NCBI GenBank assembly: GCA_036583965.1
Contig: JAZBQD010000034.1
Location: 6,159,476-6,223,475 of the forward strand
Length of the DNA stretch: 64,000 nucleotides
From: Prunella strophiata
Taxonomy: Eukaryota; Chordata; Aves; Passeriformes; Prunellidae
Direction: 5' to 3'
Part shown: piece after piece, positions 1 to 13,078 of the stretch
Numbering within the stretch: the stretch's first letter is position 1
Layout: the number at the start of each line of letters is the position of its first letter
Notes under the pieces: generated by a model
What the model saw: the letters and a program-made list of their open reading frames with translations, nothing else
Databases searched by the model: none
What the model was told of the DNA's origin: nothing
Program-made: the position numbers and the translations under genes

Positions 1-2525
1 GCTCAGGTTGCAGGGACACGAGGCAGCTCCCAAACCCCTTCCCAACCCCTTTGCTCCAGCCACGACCTCTCTGGAAGGTGAAACTTCAGAGAATCAGTGC
101 AGGGAACATCGTGGGCTGTCTTTGGTAACAGCATAATGGGGGAACAGCACAGAAATAAGTGGCAATAATTATATATTTCCTTTTTTTTTTTTTTTTTGTC
201 TTTCAAAGGTCAGAGTTAAAGTCATAGAAGTTTCACGAGGAGACAGAGAGAAGAATCACTTCTGTGGCTTGAGAAAACTTTAATTCTGTCTCTCTTCATG
301 TGTGATTTTATGTGTCTATGCATCTGTTATGAATTACATATACAATTGAGCTTGGAATTTTAAAAAAATCTGATTTCCAAGAAGATCTGGCTGTGTTTTG
401 GGGCAGTGAAATGCTGGAGAATGATAAACAGCAATCCTGGCTAACACGTGCAGGGATTTCCCTTCACCTGTTCTTTCAGTACAGGTAATACAAAGATGAA
501 ATCATTTATTCCCAGGAAGTGCAGGTTGTAGACTCCAGAGGAAAAGTGGTTTTATTCCAGCAGGAAAGGGGTGGCAGGAGCAGTGACAGAAAGGACACTG
601 TGACATGGGACAAAAAGCAGCATTTTACATCTGTGTGTCTTTACGTGGAGAAAAATCCCTGTGAGATAAAAACCAAAACTGCTGCTGGTTTCTCTGAAAC
701 ATTTAGTCCCCAAACCCCATCAAGAGCCACTCTGTGGTGGAAGGACAAGGATTCTGATGCAGCTGTGGCATTTCAGGTGTCCCCAGTGCTGCTCTGCACT
801 TCCACTGCAGTTTTGTCCCTTTCAGAATTCATTTTTTAAGGAATTTTGAGTTTCCACCATTGATGCCTGCCCTTGCAAACAGAGCATGAACTATCCCTGC
901 AGGGTGTTGCACTGTGCTACAAACAGGAGACACTTTGATCTAGAAAAGCTCCCTACATCACACCAAGTAAAAATTAATGTTGATTAATTAAATAACAACA
1001 AAAAAAGAGATTGAATACTTCTGTAGCTGTTCTATACAATGATAGAAATACATAAATACCTAACCTGACACTGTGCTTTTCTTCTTTGTGTGCTGTTAAT
1101 GTGACATGTAGCAATTTAACATTTAGCACAGCTTTAATTTTAAAAATCTGTGTTAAATAAACTTCTAAAGAAAATGTGATTATATGATATGAGTTTTCAA
1201 AATTTCCTGACACCAGAGATATCAAAAAGACATTTCAACATCCAGTTTCAATTGTGAGTTGCTGTTAAAACCTATGATTTCAACAATAACAAAAAATCCT
1301 CTGAAGAAAGGGGGTTTGGGTTATTTCAAACATATGTTTTTGAGAAGGGATTTTTTTTTCAAGCTTCTGAAGTAATATTACCATTAGAATTTTTAATGCC
1401 ACTAATATTCCTGAATTCTGCTACGACTCAGGATGACATTTTCTACAGAAGCCACAAATGTGTGGTTTTAATGACAACACCAATAAATTAAAGACCAGAG
1501 AGACTCCCATTGTCAGAGTCAGGAGAGGTCCAAGTTTTAATTTGCATTCAAGATTTTCATTCAGATTTTCCTGAAAAATTTGCAAACCTTACATCTGTAC
1601 ATTCAGCCCCAAATTTCTAACAAATCAAACAATATGAGGCAATTGAACTTGGGATTTTGGCTCTGTCCTGTTAAAGATTAAAAGATTTCAACAATGTTTT
1701 TGTCTGGGCCACCATTCAAACATTGGGATCTGTACAGGAGGATAACCTTTGGTCCCTGGCACCACACAGCATGGGCTTGACAGGTTATTATTATTTATTA
1801 TTATAATAATCACTGGGAGGATTTCAGGAGTAGAGACTTCACTCATCTTCAAGACAAGCTCTTCCAATATAATTGTAATTATAAAAATTACTAGGTTCCA
1901 GAAAGCATCATTAATCTTATGTGTATAATATTGTACCTCTTTTTTTAATGTTGCAATCATGAATCTCAATTAAATGTATTTGTTCATTAATTTTTTGACA
2001 TGGATTGGTTCAAGGTCAGAAAGATCTGGCAGCAAATGAGATTTAAGCTGCCACAGGGAGCAGCTCAAAGGAGCTAAAATCCAACAGCTCTTGGGGTCAG
2101 CTCTAAGGAATTTGGGGTGATCTCTGTGGAATTCAGCAGAGGGAGCAGGGGAGTGAAGCTCCCCTTGCAGGGTGTTTGAAGCCTTGAGCTCCAGAGGTTT
2201 CCTGTCTTTTGAATGCCTTGATGAGGGAGTCTGCAATTCAATCAAAATGTGTCTGCCACCACTGATGGCATTTTCCTGCCACTCATTCCCAATTTCACCT
2301 GTTTGTGGTGGGCTTTGAGGGAGAGGAAAGCCTGCAGTGGTCTCCACGTGGTGTTCAGTGCACAAATTGTGTTGATGCAAACTCATCACTAAAACTTGGG
2401 TCATAATAATACATCTTAAGTGGATCTAATGACCTTAAAAATTGCTCCTTTGCCTCTTGATTAAGTTTTCCTTTGAGATGTACTGAATATTGGGCCAATT
2501 TAGACTTCTACTGCAAAGATAATTC
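1..2525. other. Non-coding stretch, no gene recognised
   Basis: AT-rich sequence with no recognisable exon. It holds a run of 17 T at 181-197 and a small ATT-rich patch near 1784-1812. Open frames at 519-839 (plus, 106 codons) and 1970-2404 (minus, 144 codons) have no recognisable domain and no low-complexity or repeat bias. Frames of this length are expected by chance in 64 kb read six ways, so I do not call them genes. Confidence 0.7.
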
Positions 2526-2583
2526 TTACTTTCCAGTGTAAAGGTTTCAGTTTTACTTTCCAATGTAAAGAGGGTTTCAGTTT
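2526..2583. repeat. Tandem pair, 27-bp unit
   Basis: Two adjacent copies share the pattern TTACTTTCCARTGTAAA followed by GGTTTCAGT. The second copy carries a 3-base insertion. It is a local tandem duplication, too short to assign to a family. Confidence 0.75.
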
Positions 2584-4903
2584 TTCTCCATTTCCAGTGC
2601 TTGAAATACCTAAAATATAACATGGTCTTCAGCTTAATGTTTTATTGAGATGCCACATGGTCAGCTGTAGTCTCATAGTCACTAAATCTAATTTCAATAT
2701 CCATTTTCTGCTTTGCCACTGAGCCTTGCTGTCCTCTCCTACTGAGGGTGGATGTGGAAGAGAAATATCTGTTTTTCCTCACTTTCCAGCTCTGTTCTGA
2801 TGGCAGCTGAGGTCCAGCATGAGCCTTGTAAATCAGAACATTCCTCTGTGTGACACACTGCCAGGACACTGCATCCTCAGTGACTGGCAGGTAATTCAGG
2901 TAGAAAACAGCATTTTTGTCAGACTTGTCCACAGAAGCCTTTTCAGTTTCTGCTGTGCTGAAGCTCTCAGGAGGATGGATCCTGCTGGTTTCTGTCACTC
3001 AGCCAGGGACCAGCTCTGGTGGCTGTGCTCTGATAATGTCACCCACCAAGACAGGGGTCGAAAACACATCCAAGTGGAGAGAAAAATTCTCTTCAACGTA
3101 TTTTTTTAGCATTTGTTCCTTTCAAATTGAGGATTTTGAAGCTCTGAGATGTGTCAGTGAAGAATTTTTAAAATTTGCTTAGAAGACTGAGGGTGCTGTG
3201 TGATTTGTGTGCATGTGTGAGGGCAGAGGAGAAGAGGGATCTGCCCTTGGGTGCCTGTGACTTGCTTTTATTTCTTTCCCTCAGCTTCAATTAGTGGGGA
3301 AATTCCACAACTGCAAACTGAGCTGGGCCTTTGAAGAGTCATTTATCAGAGATAAACCTTGACTCTGTATGGCCAATTTTACCTGGTTTAGAGTGAAATG
3401 CTGCTTTTAACCAGGCCCTGGGTGTGCTCAGAGTGGAATGTGCTGGGGGAAGCACAGAGCAGCAGCTGCAGGAGACACCAGGGGTGCAAAATGCTCTGTG
3501 CCTCTTCTGAGGAGTTTTGTGGGATTTGTAGTTTCTCTTACATTAAATATGGGTCAAAGCTCTGTGGAGAATGCCAAACTCTGCTCAAGAGCAGCCTTGC
3601 TGTTTCCACTCCTTCTGAGTGCTGGGATGTTTCTGTCAGTTCAGAAAAACACATGCCAAGGCTTCAGTTTGCTCTGCTTCAGAAAAAAAAAACTCTTCTT
3701 GCCCTTTATTTGAGTCTCATTTATGGCACTGCACTGACTCCTGAAGCTGCAGGTTGTGTTGTGGCAGGGTGATGGTTGCTGTTTATTGAGCACTGAGAAT
3801 TCCTGGAGTACTGTGGAAACAGAAGAGTGCAGAGCACGCAGAGGTGCCCACAGATCTGCTCTAAAATGGAGCTAAAAAGAAGAAAACTCATTAAATCAAG
3901 AGCTGCCACTTTGGAGCAAAGCACTTGCTTCAAGCAGGTCACCAACCCCACAGGGGTCAAGTGCTCTGCTGGATCAGAGCTTCAGAAATTCCACAGCTGG
4001 ATTTGTCCTGTGGAGGCACTTGAGCAGAGAGAGGAAAAGCTTTTCAGCAGAGGCTGCTTGGAGAGGGGAACAAGGAGAGGGATGCAAAGGAAAGAAGCTG
4101 GAGTCAGGCTGGTGCAGCAGCATCAGAGCAGGGGATTTAACTCTGCTGTGGCAACAGTCAAAGAGAGGAGAATGAAACAATCCCAAGATGACAGGGAGGG
4201 GGGAAGCAGCATTTTGAACAAACTGGGCTGACAGCAGAAAGGGTGAATGGGAGGGGCAGCAGCAAAAGGAAAAAAAATCTTTAATTTTAACAAGAAAAAC
4301 GTTGTCACTTCCATTGGGGTTCTGGCAAAAAGACAATTGTGACATCTTCAATCAGTTTTAACCCCACTCCTAACTGACACAATCAGCACTGAAGCCATAC
4401 AAATATAAATTGTATCACCATATAAATAAGGTCTATTTCTCTGTATAAAAAAAAAAATATTATATGGGAGTGGAATTGCTTGTATGAAGAACCAGCTGCT
4501 CAATAAAAATAATAAAATAACAGACTGTATATATGGAATTAAAATAAATAGTGCTGCCTTGTGCATCTGCTTCTTTTAGAGCATCCACACGAGCTGAGAA
4601 GTTTATGCTGCAAAATTCCCTTAACTGGCACAGACATTTGATATTTAAGTGACTGCCCTGCTCCCAGCCCCACATTTAGACCCTTTATTGGGAAAACTTC
4701 ATCATTTTTGTCCAGGTTGCAGTTTCAATGGGCAGAGTGCAGAATAATGAGCAAAACAACAGTGCACAGGGGACAGGAAAAGCTGCCAACAGAGTGAGCA
4801 GGAACTTCAATGCTAGGAAAGAAAAAAAAAACATCACACAAGGAAGAAAATACATGGATTTATACCTGCTCAACATGGCTGTGAGTGGCTCAAAGCCTGC
4901 CTG
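2584..4903. other. Non-coding stretch, no gene recognised
   Basis: No conserved domain appears in any frame. Overlapping plus-strand frames near 2819-3182, 3398-3772 and 3827-4231 differ in frame, show no repeat family, and have no paired splice-site context I could trust. Short A runs occur near 4267 and 4448. Confidence 0.65.
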
Positions 4904-5016
4904 CTACTATTATTATTATTACTATTATTATTGTTATTGTTGTTGTTGCTATTATTATTGCTGCTGTTGTTGGTAATAATATTGTTATTATTGTTGTTGT
5001 TATTGTTATTATTATT
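4904..5016. repeat. Compound ATT/GTT/GCT trinucleotide microsatellite
   Basis: About 113 bases built almost entirely from ATT, GTT and a few GCT/CTG triplets. In plus frames it gives runs of Y/C and I/V residues, so the frames at 4728-4976 and 4885-5079 are repeat translations. Interruptions such as GGTAATAAT suggest an old, degenerating array. Confidence 0.95.
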
Positions 5017-5337
5017 CTTTTCTTGTGCCACTTGCTAATTTCCTTGAAGAGAGGGGCACAAATGGGTCTTTTGGGGTGAGGGTTTGGGTGATTTTTTTTT
5101 TGAGTTTGGTCTTTTCTTCAAAGTGTGAGCAAAATGAGTAATACAATTAGAGATGTCCTGAATTTACTAGTTAAGATACAATAAAAGCTGTGCTGCTGCT
5201 AAAAAGCCACCCAGAGATGGCTCTAAAGGAACATTTTGGAACATCTCGTGAACACTCCCTGACTAACTCCAAGGCATGGATTCAGACTGAGAATAAAGCA
5301 AATTTAGAAATCAGAGCCAAATTCTCTCTGAAAAAGG

Positions 5338-5338
<1 letters not shown>
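5017..5338. other. Non-coding spacer
   Basis: Unique-looking sequence between the trinucleotide array and the poly-T run. A T9 run lies near 5093. Nothing else recognised. Confidence 0.7.

Positions 5339-5370
<32 letters not shown>
5339..5370. repeat. Poly-T run, 32 bases
   Basis: The longest uninterrupted homopolymer in the window. If it were the tail of a minus-strand retrocopy, a polyadenylation signal should lie just to its right, but no TTTATT is present there (ACAATGGAGCCACAAG follows). A simple homopolymer expansion is more likely. Its length may be uncertain in the assembly. Confidence 0.95.
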
Positions 5371-5374
<4 letters not shown>

Positions 5375-5604
5375 TGGAGCCACAAGCAGTGAAACCAGCC
5401 AGGGCTGAGTGTTGACAAGAAGGTGTCATTCCCAAAACACCTTGGCTATGAAAATCTGGCTGAGGCTTCTGGGAGCAGAGAATGACACTATTTTTATCCT
5501 CAGAATGTTGTTTGTTTGATGAATGGAGGTTCAGCCATCAGCAGGAGGAAAAGCCAAGCTGAAAAATCCCCTCCTCCTTGGAAACAACAGCAAATGTCTC
5601 CACT

Positions 5605-5740
5605 TGCTTCTTTTACACCTCATTTTCACCTGATTTTCACCTGGATTTCACCTTGATTTCACCTGATTTCACCTCATTTTCACCTGATTTTCTCCTGGTT
5701 TTCACCTGCTTTTCACCTGCTTTTCACTCAGTTTTCACCC
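5605..5740. repeat. TTTTCACCTG-type minisatellite
   Basis: A degenerate tandem array with a 10-12 base unit close to TTTTCACCTGA, about eleven units. Six units keep the hexamer CACCTG, and others are CACCTC, CACCTT or CTCCTG. The plus frame 5578-5823 translates it as repeated F-S-P-D/F motifs with no sign of a protein family. CACCTG is the E-box form bound by ZEB and SNAI zinc-finger repressors in vertebrates; a regulatory role here is only speculation. Confidence 0.85.
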
Positions 5741-8306
5741 CGCAGTGGGAGACATGGGTGCTTCAATGTGAGGTGAATTTGGCTCTCCATTTCAACCCTT
5801 TTCTAGCAGCATCCTGCTATTAAATTACAAGTTTAGAAGATCAGTTTGGTCAGTTTGAAAGGGATCCTTCCACTTTGTTGAGTACCAAAGTCTCTCAGAT
5901 TTGCACCCTGTTATTTCAGCATCTACCAAAGTTTTGTTCCCCTTGGCTGCTGAATCTCCCACCTCCCTGGGCAGCAGCTCCTTTTCATCACTGGCCAAGA
6001 AATTCTATTTTCCACTGATGATATTTCTCTCACCTTTGCCAGCCCTAGAGTCTCACCTCATTTCAGAATAAAATAAAACAGTACAAATTCACAGACTATT
6101 GGTATCAGAGTTTTTTAAGATCTTTTCCTTTCATATCACAAAAATTACAGCAGGAAACAAAGGGAAACAAGCCAAAAAGGGGCCCAGCAGCAGAGCTGGC
6201 ATTTCCAAATCCCAGAGGGACTCATTTGGGCATCTCTGTGACTAAATTTCACCTGAAAAATGCACCCCAACAGCCCTGTGCTCCTGCAGGCACTGCACTG
6301 CTCTGATAATTAGTTCAGCATCAGTTTTTCTTCTGAGGGAGGGATGGTGGGTGGGAAACTGTGGGCAGAGCAATGTGCAGAAGGGAGAAGCCAATCTTAA
6401 GGTTTGAAAGAATAGAAAGAGAGAAGGAAGAAATTTAAAAAATGAGCCAGGAAAGACAAAAATCATTAAAAAAAAAAAAAAAAGTGGTATTATAAAACTG
6501 CAACAAGGAAAACAAGTATTGTTTATGGCAAGGAGTTACCCTTTTTCTTTGGGATCTGTAAAAACTTACTCTGTGGTAATTTTTTCCTTTTTCTTCATGT
6601 GGAATGTGGATAAAATGGAACTATCACTGGTATGAAATGGTCTTATTGTCAGTATTGATTACTGGGGAGCTCATCTGTACTCATCCCTTCAGGGGAGGTA
6701 TCACATAAACTTGCTCTGCACAATTACCTCAGGTAACAAAACGATGTGTGGGTAATGAAAACAAATGTCAGCCCCTTGCCACAGAGTTTCCAGCTGGAAG
6801 CACAAATTTCCAGCTGGACAAACCACTGTCAATGCCTTCAGGAGCTTCTTCAAGTGAAATGATGGATCAGGCAATTGACTGATCACAGCAGGCAGCTGTG
6901 AACAAAACCCAGAGCAGCTCCTTTCCTTGGGTCAGGTATGAAAAAAGAGATTTTCTGGGCTGAGGATGAGGCTTCTCTTCAGCCCCCAGGAGGTTTGGGG
7001 ACCACTCTGCTTCCTGGGGATGCCAAGGACATGCACCACACATCTCTCAGCATGGACAAGTCTTCGTGGAAGAAATGTGATTATCCCTGGGTTAAGTGTA
7101 AAGACTGGAATGTAACTGGGTTTGAAGTGAAGCAGCAGCTTTGACCAAATCAAAGATTGGCTCTGCAAGGGTGAGGATCCTCAGCTGGTGCAGTCAGTGG
7201 GAGCAGCAAGGAGTTGATGATTCCTGTGCAGTCCTGGAGGACATTTGCAGCAAAGTGAACAGCTTGGCTTCAAATAAAACCCATTTACTCTGACAATACA
7301 CAGCAACAGTGAGTTGAGGTTTTTTGATTTCCAATAATACAACCCTCCCATACATCAGGCCCTTGGCAGCAGTTCTTATTTTCTAATTGGCAATTCAGTG
7401 CTGGGGTGTGTGGGCTCAGGGCACACAAATAACAATGGCAATGAAAGGTGGAGGTTTTATTCTGTCCCTGCCACACCTGTGGGTGTTTTCAATAAAACAA
7501 GATGCAATTCTTTGTGCTGGAGCTTTCCCCAGGACAGCAGCTGGGGCTCAGCATCACACACAGAGCTAAAGGCTGTTTGTGGCTTTAACAAGTAGAAATC
7601 ACTGCTATATTTTGGATATAAGACATGCATCCATCCATATATTCCACACTGGGAGAGTGGGGCATATATCACTAAACACTAATTTTGTTGAGCAGATAAT
7701 AGGTGAGAACAAAAGTAACTTTAACAGAGCAGGAAATTAAACAGAGCAGGGCTTTTATTGTTCACACCACTGAAATTGTTAATACATTGAAATGCCTAAT
7801 GATTCATTGAACTCCCTGACTTGAAAGGCAGAAAGTCTAAAAGATTTAAAATACTGTTCTTTCTGAGGAGCAATTATTTGTGATTTAATCAGCTATGCAT
7901 TTAGAAAAAAAATGTAGAAACTATTTTACGTAGGAGAGCAAAATGAGTCACTAAATGAACCCTCACCATGGGGGGGGGAAGAATCCATATTACCATCAAA
8001 GTAGTGAACGTGATTCAAAGAAATGTGCAATGGGACTTGACAGGGAATGTTTGAGAAAGTCACCTAAGTTCATTCTGCAGCCTTCAGCCAAAAGATTGAA
8101 CTGATTTTACTTTTTTTAATTGATTCTACTGTTGTAAATGATGGGGATCTTGAAGTTTCTTGTGGCCAAGGAGGCAGGCAGAGCAGAAAGGCACAATTCT
8201 GGTCCTGGTTTTGTGTTTGCTGCAGTCCCAGCTCTCACAACAGCCACCAACCACAACAAAACTGAACTGACAATTAAGACACTGTGGCTGGAGGAGCAAT
8301 CTGAAT
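5741..8306. other. Non-coding stretch, no gene recognised
   Basis: AT-rich, CpG-poor sequence. A poly-A run of about 16 lies near 6468-6483 and a G9 run near 7970. No exon, tRNA or mobile element recognised. Open frames here are below 80 codons and overlap on opposite strands. Confidence 0.65.
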
Positions 8307-8348
8307 AAAATAAATGTGAACAAAATAAATGTGAACAAAATAAATGTG
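8307..8348. repeat. 15-bp tandem repeat, ~2.8 units
   Basis: The unit AAAATAAATGTGAAC starts at 8307, 8322 and 8337, the last copy being partial. It gives the repeated H-L-F-C/Y-S segment in the minus frame 8116-8412, which is therefore repeat-derived and not evidence of a gene. Confidence 0.9.
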
Positions 8349-11300
8349 CTTTATGGATAGGAAGACAGGAGAATGCATGAGGTTTCTGCAGGGTGTTTTT
8401 AATTTTTGGCAAAATTCACCAAAATGCATTTTGGTGGCTGCTCTCTTAGCCAGAGATACCCAAACTCTGTGCTTCTAAATGTGCAGTGAATGTTATATTG
8501 ACAAAACAACCCTCATCCATCAATTGTTAACGTGGAATCAAAGTTACACCCTTCAGGTGCCTTTCTCTGTGACTGGAAGCCTGGGAATTACTTCAGTACA
8601 AATAGTACTTGAATAATAATGTCTTTATTTGAATATGTAGGAGGCCTGAATGTCAGGTGCTCTTGTTTATACCAGTTAAAACTTTTTTTAAAGGTTTGCA
8701 GCTCATTTTTCAGAATTGCCCAACAACAGTTTCAATTATGAGTTTATGGGATCCAACAACTATATTTTTAAATAATTTGAGTTTATGAGATAATTTAATA
8801 TCTCATATTAAACCAGGTTTATGGCTGCATAAAGCAATATTTTTTTAAAACCTCCTTTACCAGCTAAATTGAAATGTTATGACAAAACATTTTCATAGGA
8901 AAGGAAATTTTGTTTATTTCCTTCCTTGCCTAGAAGAAAATAAAATTTTAAGCACTAACGACCTCTAAATGATCATCCAGTATTTGTGGAATTTTTTTGG
9001 GGGGGTGAAATTTAACTGTGGTTTGTGTTTCAGATGCAGGTCCTACTTCCCTTGAAGGAACTAAAAATGTGATTATACATTCACAGAGCACTTGCAAGCA
9101 TCTGTCCCAGATCCACAGGCACTTGATTCATCTGTGTGCACAAATAGCAGGAGTTTGATAACGAGGGATTGGAGCTGGTAATTAACATCGACAGCTCCCT
9201 CATTTGCACAGGAAGGCAGCTCACTCGTGTAAGCTGAGGAGGTGCCTTGTTGCATGCCTTGATCACAGCTGGATTTATTTGTGTCAGTGGGAATCCAGTG
9301 TATGTGAGGAAATACTGTCGATTTTTCAACACTCTGGAAAAGAAACTTTTCTTCGGTTCTCAGGCTAAATCCGTTTTCCTCTCTCAGAATACAATAAATA
9401 AAATATAATTTTATTTTTCAAATAAATTTTTTATAGCATAATGCACAAACTATCAGAGCAGTTCTGCCATTCCTCAAGGTGATCACGGCCCAAAGGAGCT
9501 GAGTTTGGGGAAGGAAGCCTTACAGGACATCCTGAATATCAAGCCCGAAAATTCTTCCTCATGAATAATACCTGGAAAGGAACAACAATAAAAAGGTGGT
9601 GTTTGGGAGTGTTTAGCTTAAAAATTGGGCATCAAATGCTGTCCCAAAAATTCATCCCCAAACGCTGTCCCCTGCTCTCTGCTCACCTTGAGAAGCTGCT
9701 CCAGGGACCGGGGGGTTGTGGTGACACAGCGACATTTGCAGATGACAAAAGGGGACAATGACTTCTCCTCTGGGGGCTGGCAGGACCTCCGGGCAGGTGA
9801 GAAGTGCTCAGTGATGTTTTACCAGCCCAGGTGCCTCCCTGGGATCTCTGTTTACTTCCCAAAATTCCTCGGAGAGCCCGGCACTGAGGTTGGGACTCGT
9901 GTTCCTGCTTTATAATGCCCAAAGTGGCACAAGGAGCTGAGTTTGCTGAGACTAAATCCATTGCCTAAAACATCTTTGTGTTTCAGCCCCTTTGGATTTC
10001 ATGCACCATAAACCAGAAAATGTTTCTATTTATTTAAAAGAGTTTTCTCCTCTATTTCTTCACTTCTCTGCTTTCTAAACAACAGATGTGAACATGAACA
10101 TCATCCTCCATCTCCAAAATATCCCAAAGATCAAGGAATATCACAAACTCATGGGAGACAGGGAATGTGTCCATCCTTGGCCTTTTCAGGGCCAGCCAAA
10201 AATTTTGAGCCAAAGCCAAAACTTATTTCTCCATCAGGCTAAGTCAGAGCCAAGAGGTTTTTTTAAGCATAGCCTAAACTCAAACTACAATCTGCCTGCT
10301 GGACCTGTGAGTCCTCCCCATGACTGTGCTTGCTGAGATTGCTGTGCCTGATGCACAGTCTATATTTTTATTTTCTATATTTATTACAGAGCAGTTCAGT
10401 GCATCAGCAGACAAGCTCAACCTGCAGGGCAGTGACTAAGGCCTTTGAGTCTGGGGGTGAATCAGTTTGCTTCGTTTCTGATTGCCCTGGTTTGTTGCTT
10501 GGTTTATCTCTCAGTGCCTTTTGATAAAATTTTGACATAAATTTTATCCTGGATGTGCTATTTTCTGACATTTTGTCCATCAAAGTGTTCTCACCCACAG
10601 CACTCTCACCTCCAGCTTTTCTCTCTTGGGTTCTGTCACTTGGCCAAAAAATGCATCAGGGCTTACTTGTGATATTTAGAGGAGCCCAGGGTCCATTCTT
10701 GTCTCCATGGGCTTTTCTTGGATTGTGTCCTGGGGAAGAGTCTGACTTCCAGAAAGGCACTTAACCTGTTAATAAAAGCCTCAATTACATTTACACTTAA
10801 CTGAGCCATTTATTAATAGATTAATTCCTGTCTACTGCTGTGAATTCTGAGAGTCACTAAAAAGATCGATTTAATGATGTGAAATAATGTTTCCTATGAT
10901 TTTTAATTATCAACATCATGAGCTTCTCAGTTATTTTTGTGCTGCAATTCACCCCTCAGGGGCCCACAGGAGCCTTTCCCAGGGTTTCCAATCAGCTGCT
11001 GGGATATTTACAGTATTCCAACACCATTAAATCTTGGCTGTTACTAGAGCTGAGGCCATGGATGAGAAAAAGGATCTGAAAAATGGAAAGTCTGGACCAA
11101 TTCCCCTTCCAGGGGCAGAGACTCCTCCCTTCAGTGTGGTGGAGCCCTGCAGAGCCACCAGGCTGATGTGAGAAGAGATTTGTTACAGAGGAAAGACTTC
11201 CCTGCTCCCAGAGGATGAGTTCTGAGAACTTTTGGTTCACAAAGAAACTCTTTGTTGGCTATCCTTCTATCTTCATGACAAGTTTTTGTTTTTTTTTTTT

Positions 11301-13047
11301 TTTTTGCCACAGACACTCTTGATGCCAAAAATACTCTGGGACTTCATCACTTCACTGGGACTCTGGTCAGACTTTGTGGGAAAACATCAGAATATTTTTC
11401 CCTGGCTTGTCTTTGCCTGTTTCCCCTATAAAATAATGTTACTACAAGTTCAAACAGCCTTGAACTTTATGTAGATTAACCATTTAGTGTTTCCTCTTCT
11501 CATTAAAATTTAAGATGTAAGACTTTTTGTAAAAGTCTCTATCTTAGAAGATTTCCACCTCTGTTAATATGGTAATGCTATCAGAAGCAGTATTTTTATT
11601 ACCCTAATTCCCAGGTTTTACAAGGAGAAAAGTAATAATGCAATTGAATTAATTCCATAATAATTTTCAGACTGGATAAAAACCACTGGAGGAAGCTGGG
11701 AGCTGACAGCCAATATCTGCATGTTCATAAGCATTAAGTGAACTATAAATACAGAGGGACTGGAGCTGAAACACCAAATGTGAATTTCCTTTTTTCAACT
11801 CCCTAGTCCATGAAAGGCTGTGACAACAATGCAGTGAGGGAGGTTTTGGTGTTTTAGCAGTAAACACTGACTCACCTGCTCAGTGCTCTGGATAAATAAT
11901 CATTAGTGACAAATAAAAGCCTATTTCAGACACAACCCAGAACAGGGGAAGTTATATAAAAGCATGAGATGTTTTGTCCCTTTCCAGTGGCAAAAATACC
12001 ACAGTTTCAGTTCATCTCAGTCATTCTCTGCCATTTGAGGCAAGTCCTGAGGAAAACAAGACTTGAGGGCTTTGCCCTCTCTGTCTCATGTCTTCTCCTT
12101 GGTTTCAGTGCTCACTGGGAGTCCCTGGTGGTTTCCCTACCCTCCAATCTGTCCAGTGCAAGCTCCCAAGGTGCAAAACACTTTCCTGGGGTGTCCTTGG
12201 ATCCAGGGGGACTGAGCAGAAACCTTCCCCACTCTGTGAGGCTGAGCACTTGGATGTGTCTGCAGGAGCAGCAGGGATGGAGCTGCTTTTACCAGACCTG
12301 AGGATATTCAGCAGTGGAGCCCAGGTAGGGGCAGGCAGGTTGTGGACATCAATAAGTGTCCATTTAGACAATTAAAATATTGAAGCAGCTTCCTTGTTTG
12401 TCAGCTGTGGACAAAACCCATTAAGTTCTCCATTAATTAGACCTTCCCCAGCTTTTCCACAGCAGTGCAAATCCAGACCATCCATTACATTCTCCACAGA
12501 ACAGCAAAGTGTTTACCTTGTCCCTTTGCCAGCAGCAAAAGGACAAAAAAAAAAATCTTCTCCCAACCAACTGAGCTTATCCACCCTTCATAATTGCCCA
12601 GGTTAATTAACACTCCAGTAAACCCCACACCTGGATTACCTGCACATCCCCACACACCCACACTGCTGCCCTGGTGCTGTTCTCAAACCATCCAAGTGCT
12701 GCTGCTCTCCTGAGCCTCTCCTGGGAGCTCAGCTTTCCATCAGGGATGCAGGAGATGCAGCCTCAGAACTCTGACACAACCTATTTTTAGAGCCTTTTTT
12801 CCTTTTCTTTTTTTTTTTTTCTCTGAGAAACTCGTTTTCTCATGGGAAATAAGTCCTTGGGGGGAAAAGTCATTTCCACCTCATTTGTTAATCTAAAATA
12901 TCTTTTGCTTTTGGCTTCCTGCTATGGAGCACAGAACTGCTGCATCTCGTTAATTTTGCAGTCTCGCTAAATGACAGTGAGATTTATTTAGAAGGAAACC
13001 AAATTTAGTCCCATTAGATCATGGCAACAGTTACATGAAAAAGACTT
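8349..13047. other. Non-coding stretch, no gene recognised
   Basis: Mostly unique-looking AT-rich DNA. T17 lies at 11289-11305, and shorter T runs near 8994 and 12810. The patch 9470-9920 has somewhat more CpG than its surroundings (for example GACCGGGGGG, CTCCGGGC, GAGCCCGGC). Frames reach 110 codons (11969-12301, plus) but none resembles a protein family. Confidence 0.6.
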
Positions 13048-13078
13048 AAAAAAAAAAAACACCCTTTTTTTTTTTTTT
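13048..13078. repeat. A12 / T14 inverted homopolymer pair
   Basis: A12 at 13048-13059 and T14 at 13065-13078 are separated by five bases (CACCC), so the strand can fold into a perfect A:T hairpin. It resembles the structure at 22618-22652. Confidence 0.9.

Noticed and set aside
1970..2404. 144-codon minus frame
   Set aside because: No recognisable domain; a frame this long is expected about once by chance in this amount of sequence.
5339..5370. T32 as the tail of a minus-strand retrocopy
   Set aside because: No polyadenylation signal on minus next to it and no recognisable transcript sequence.
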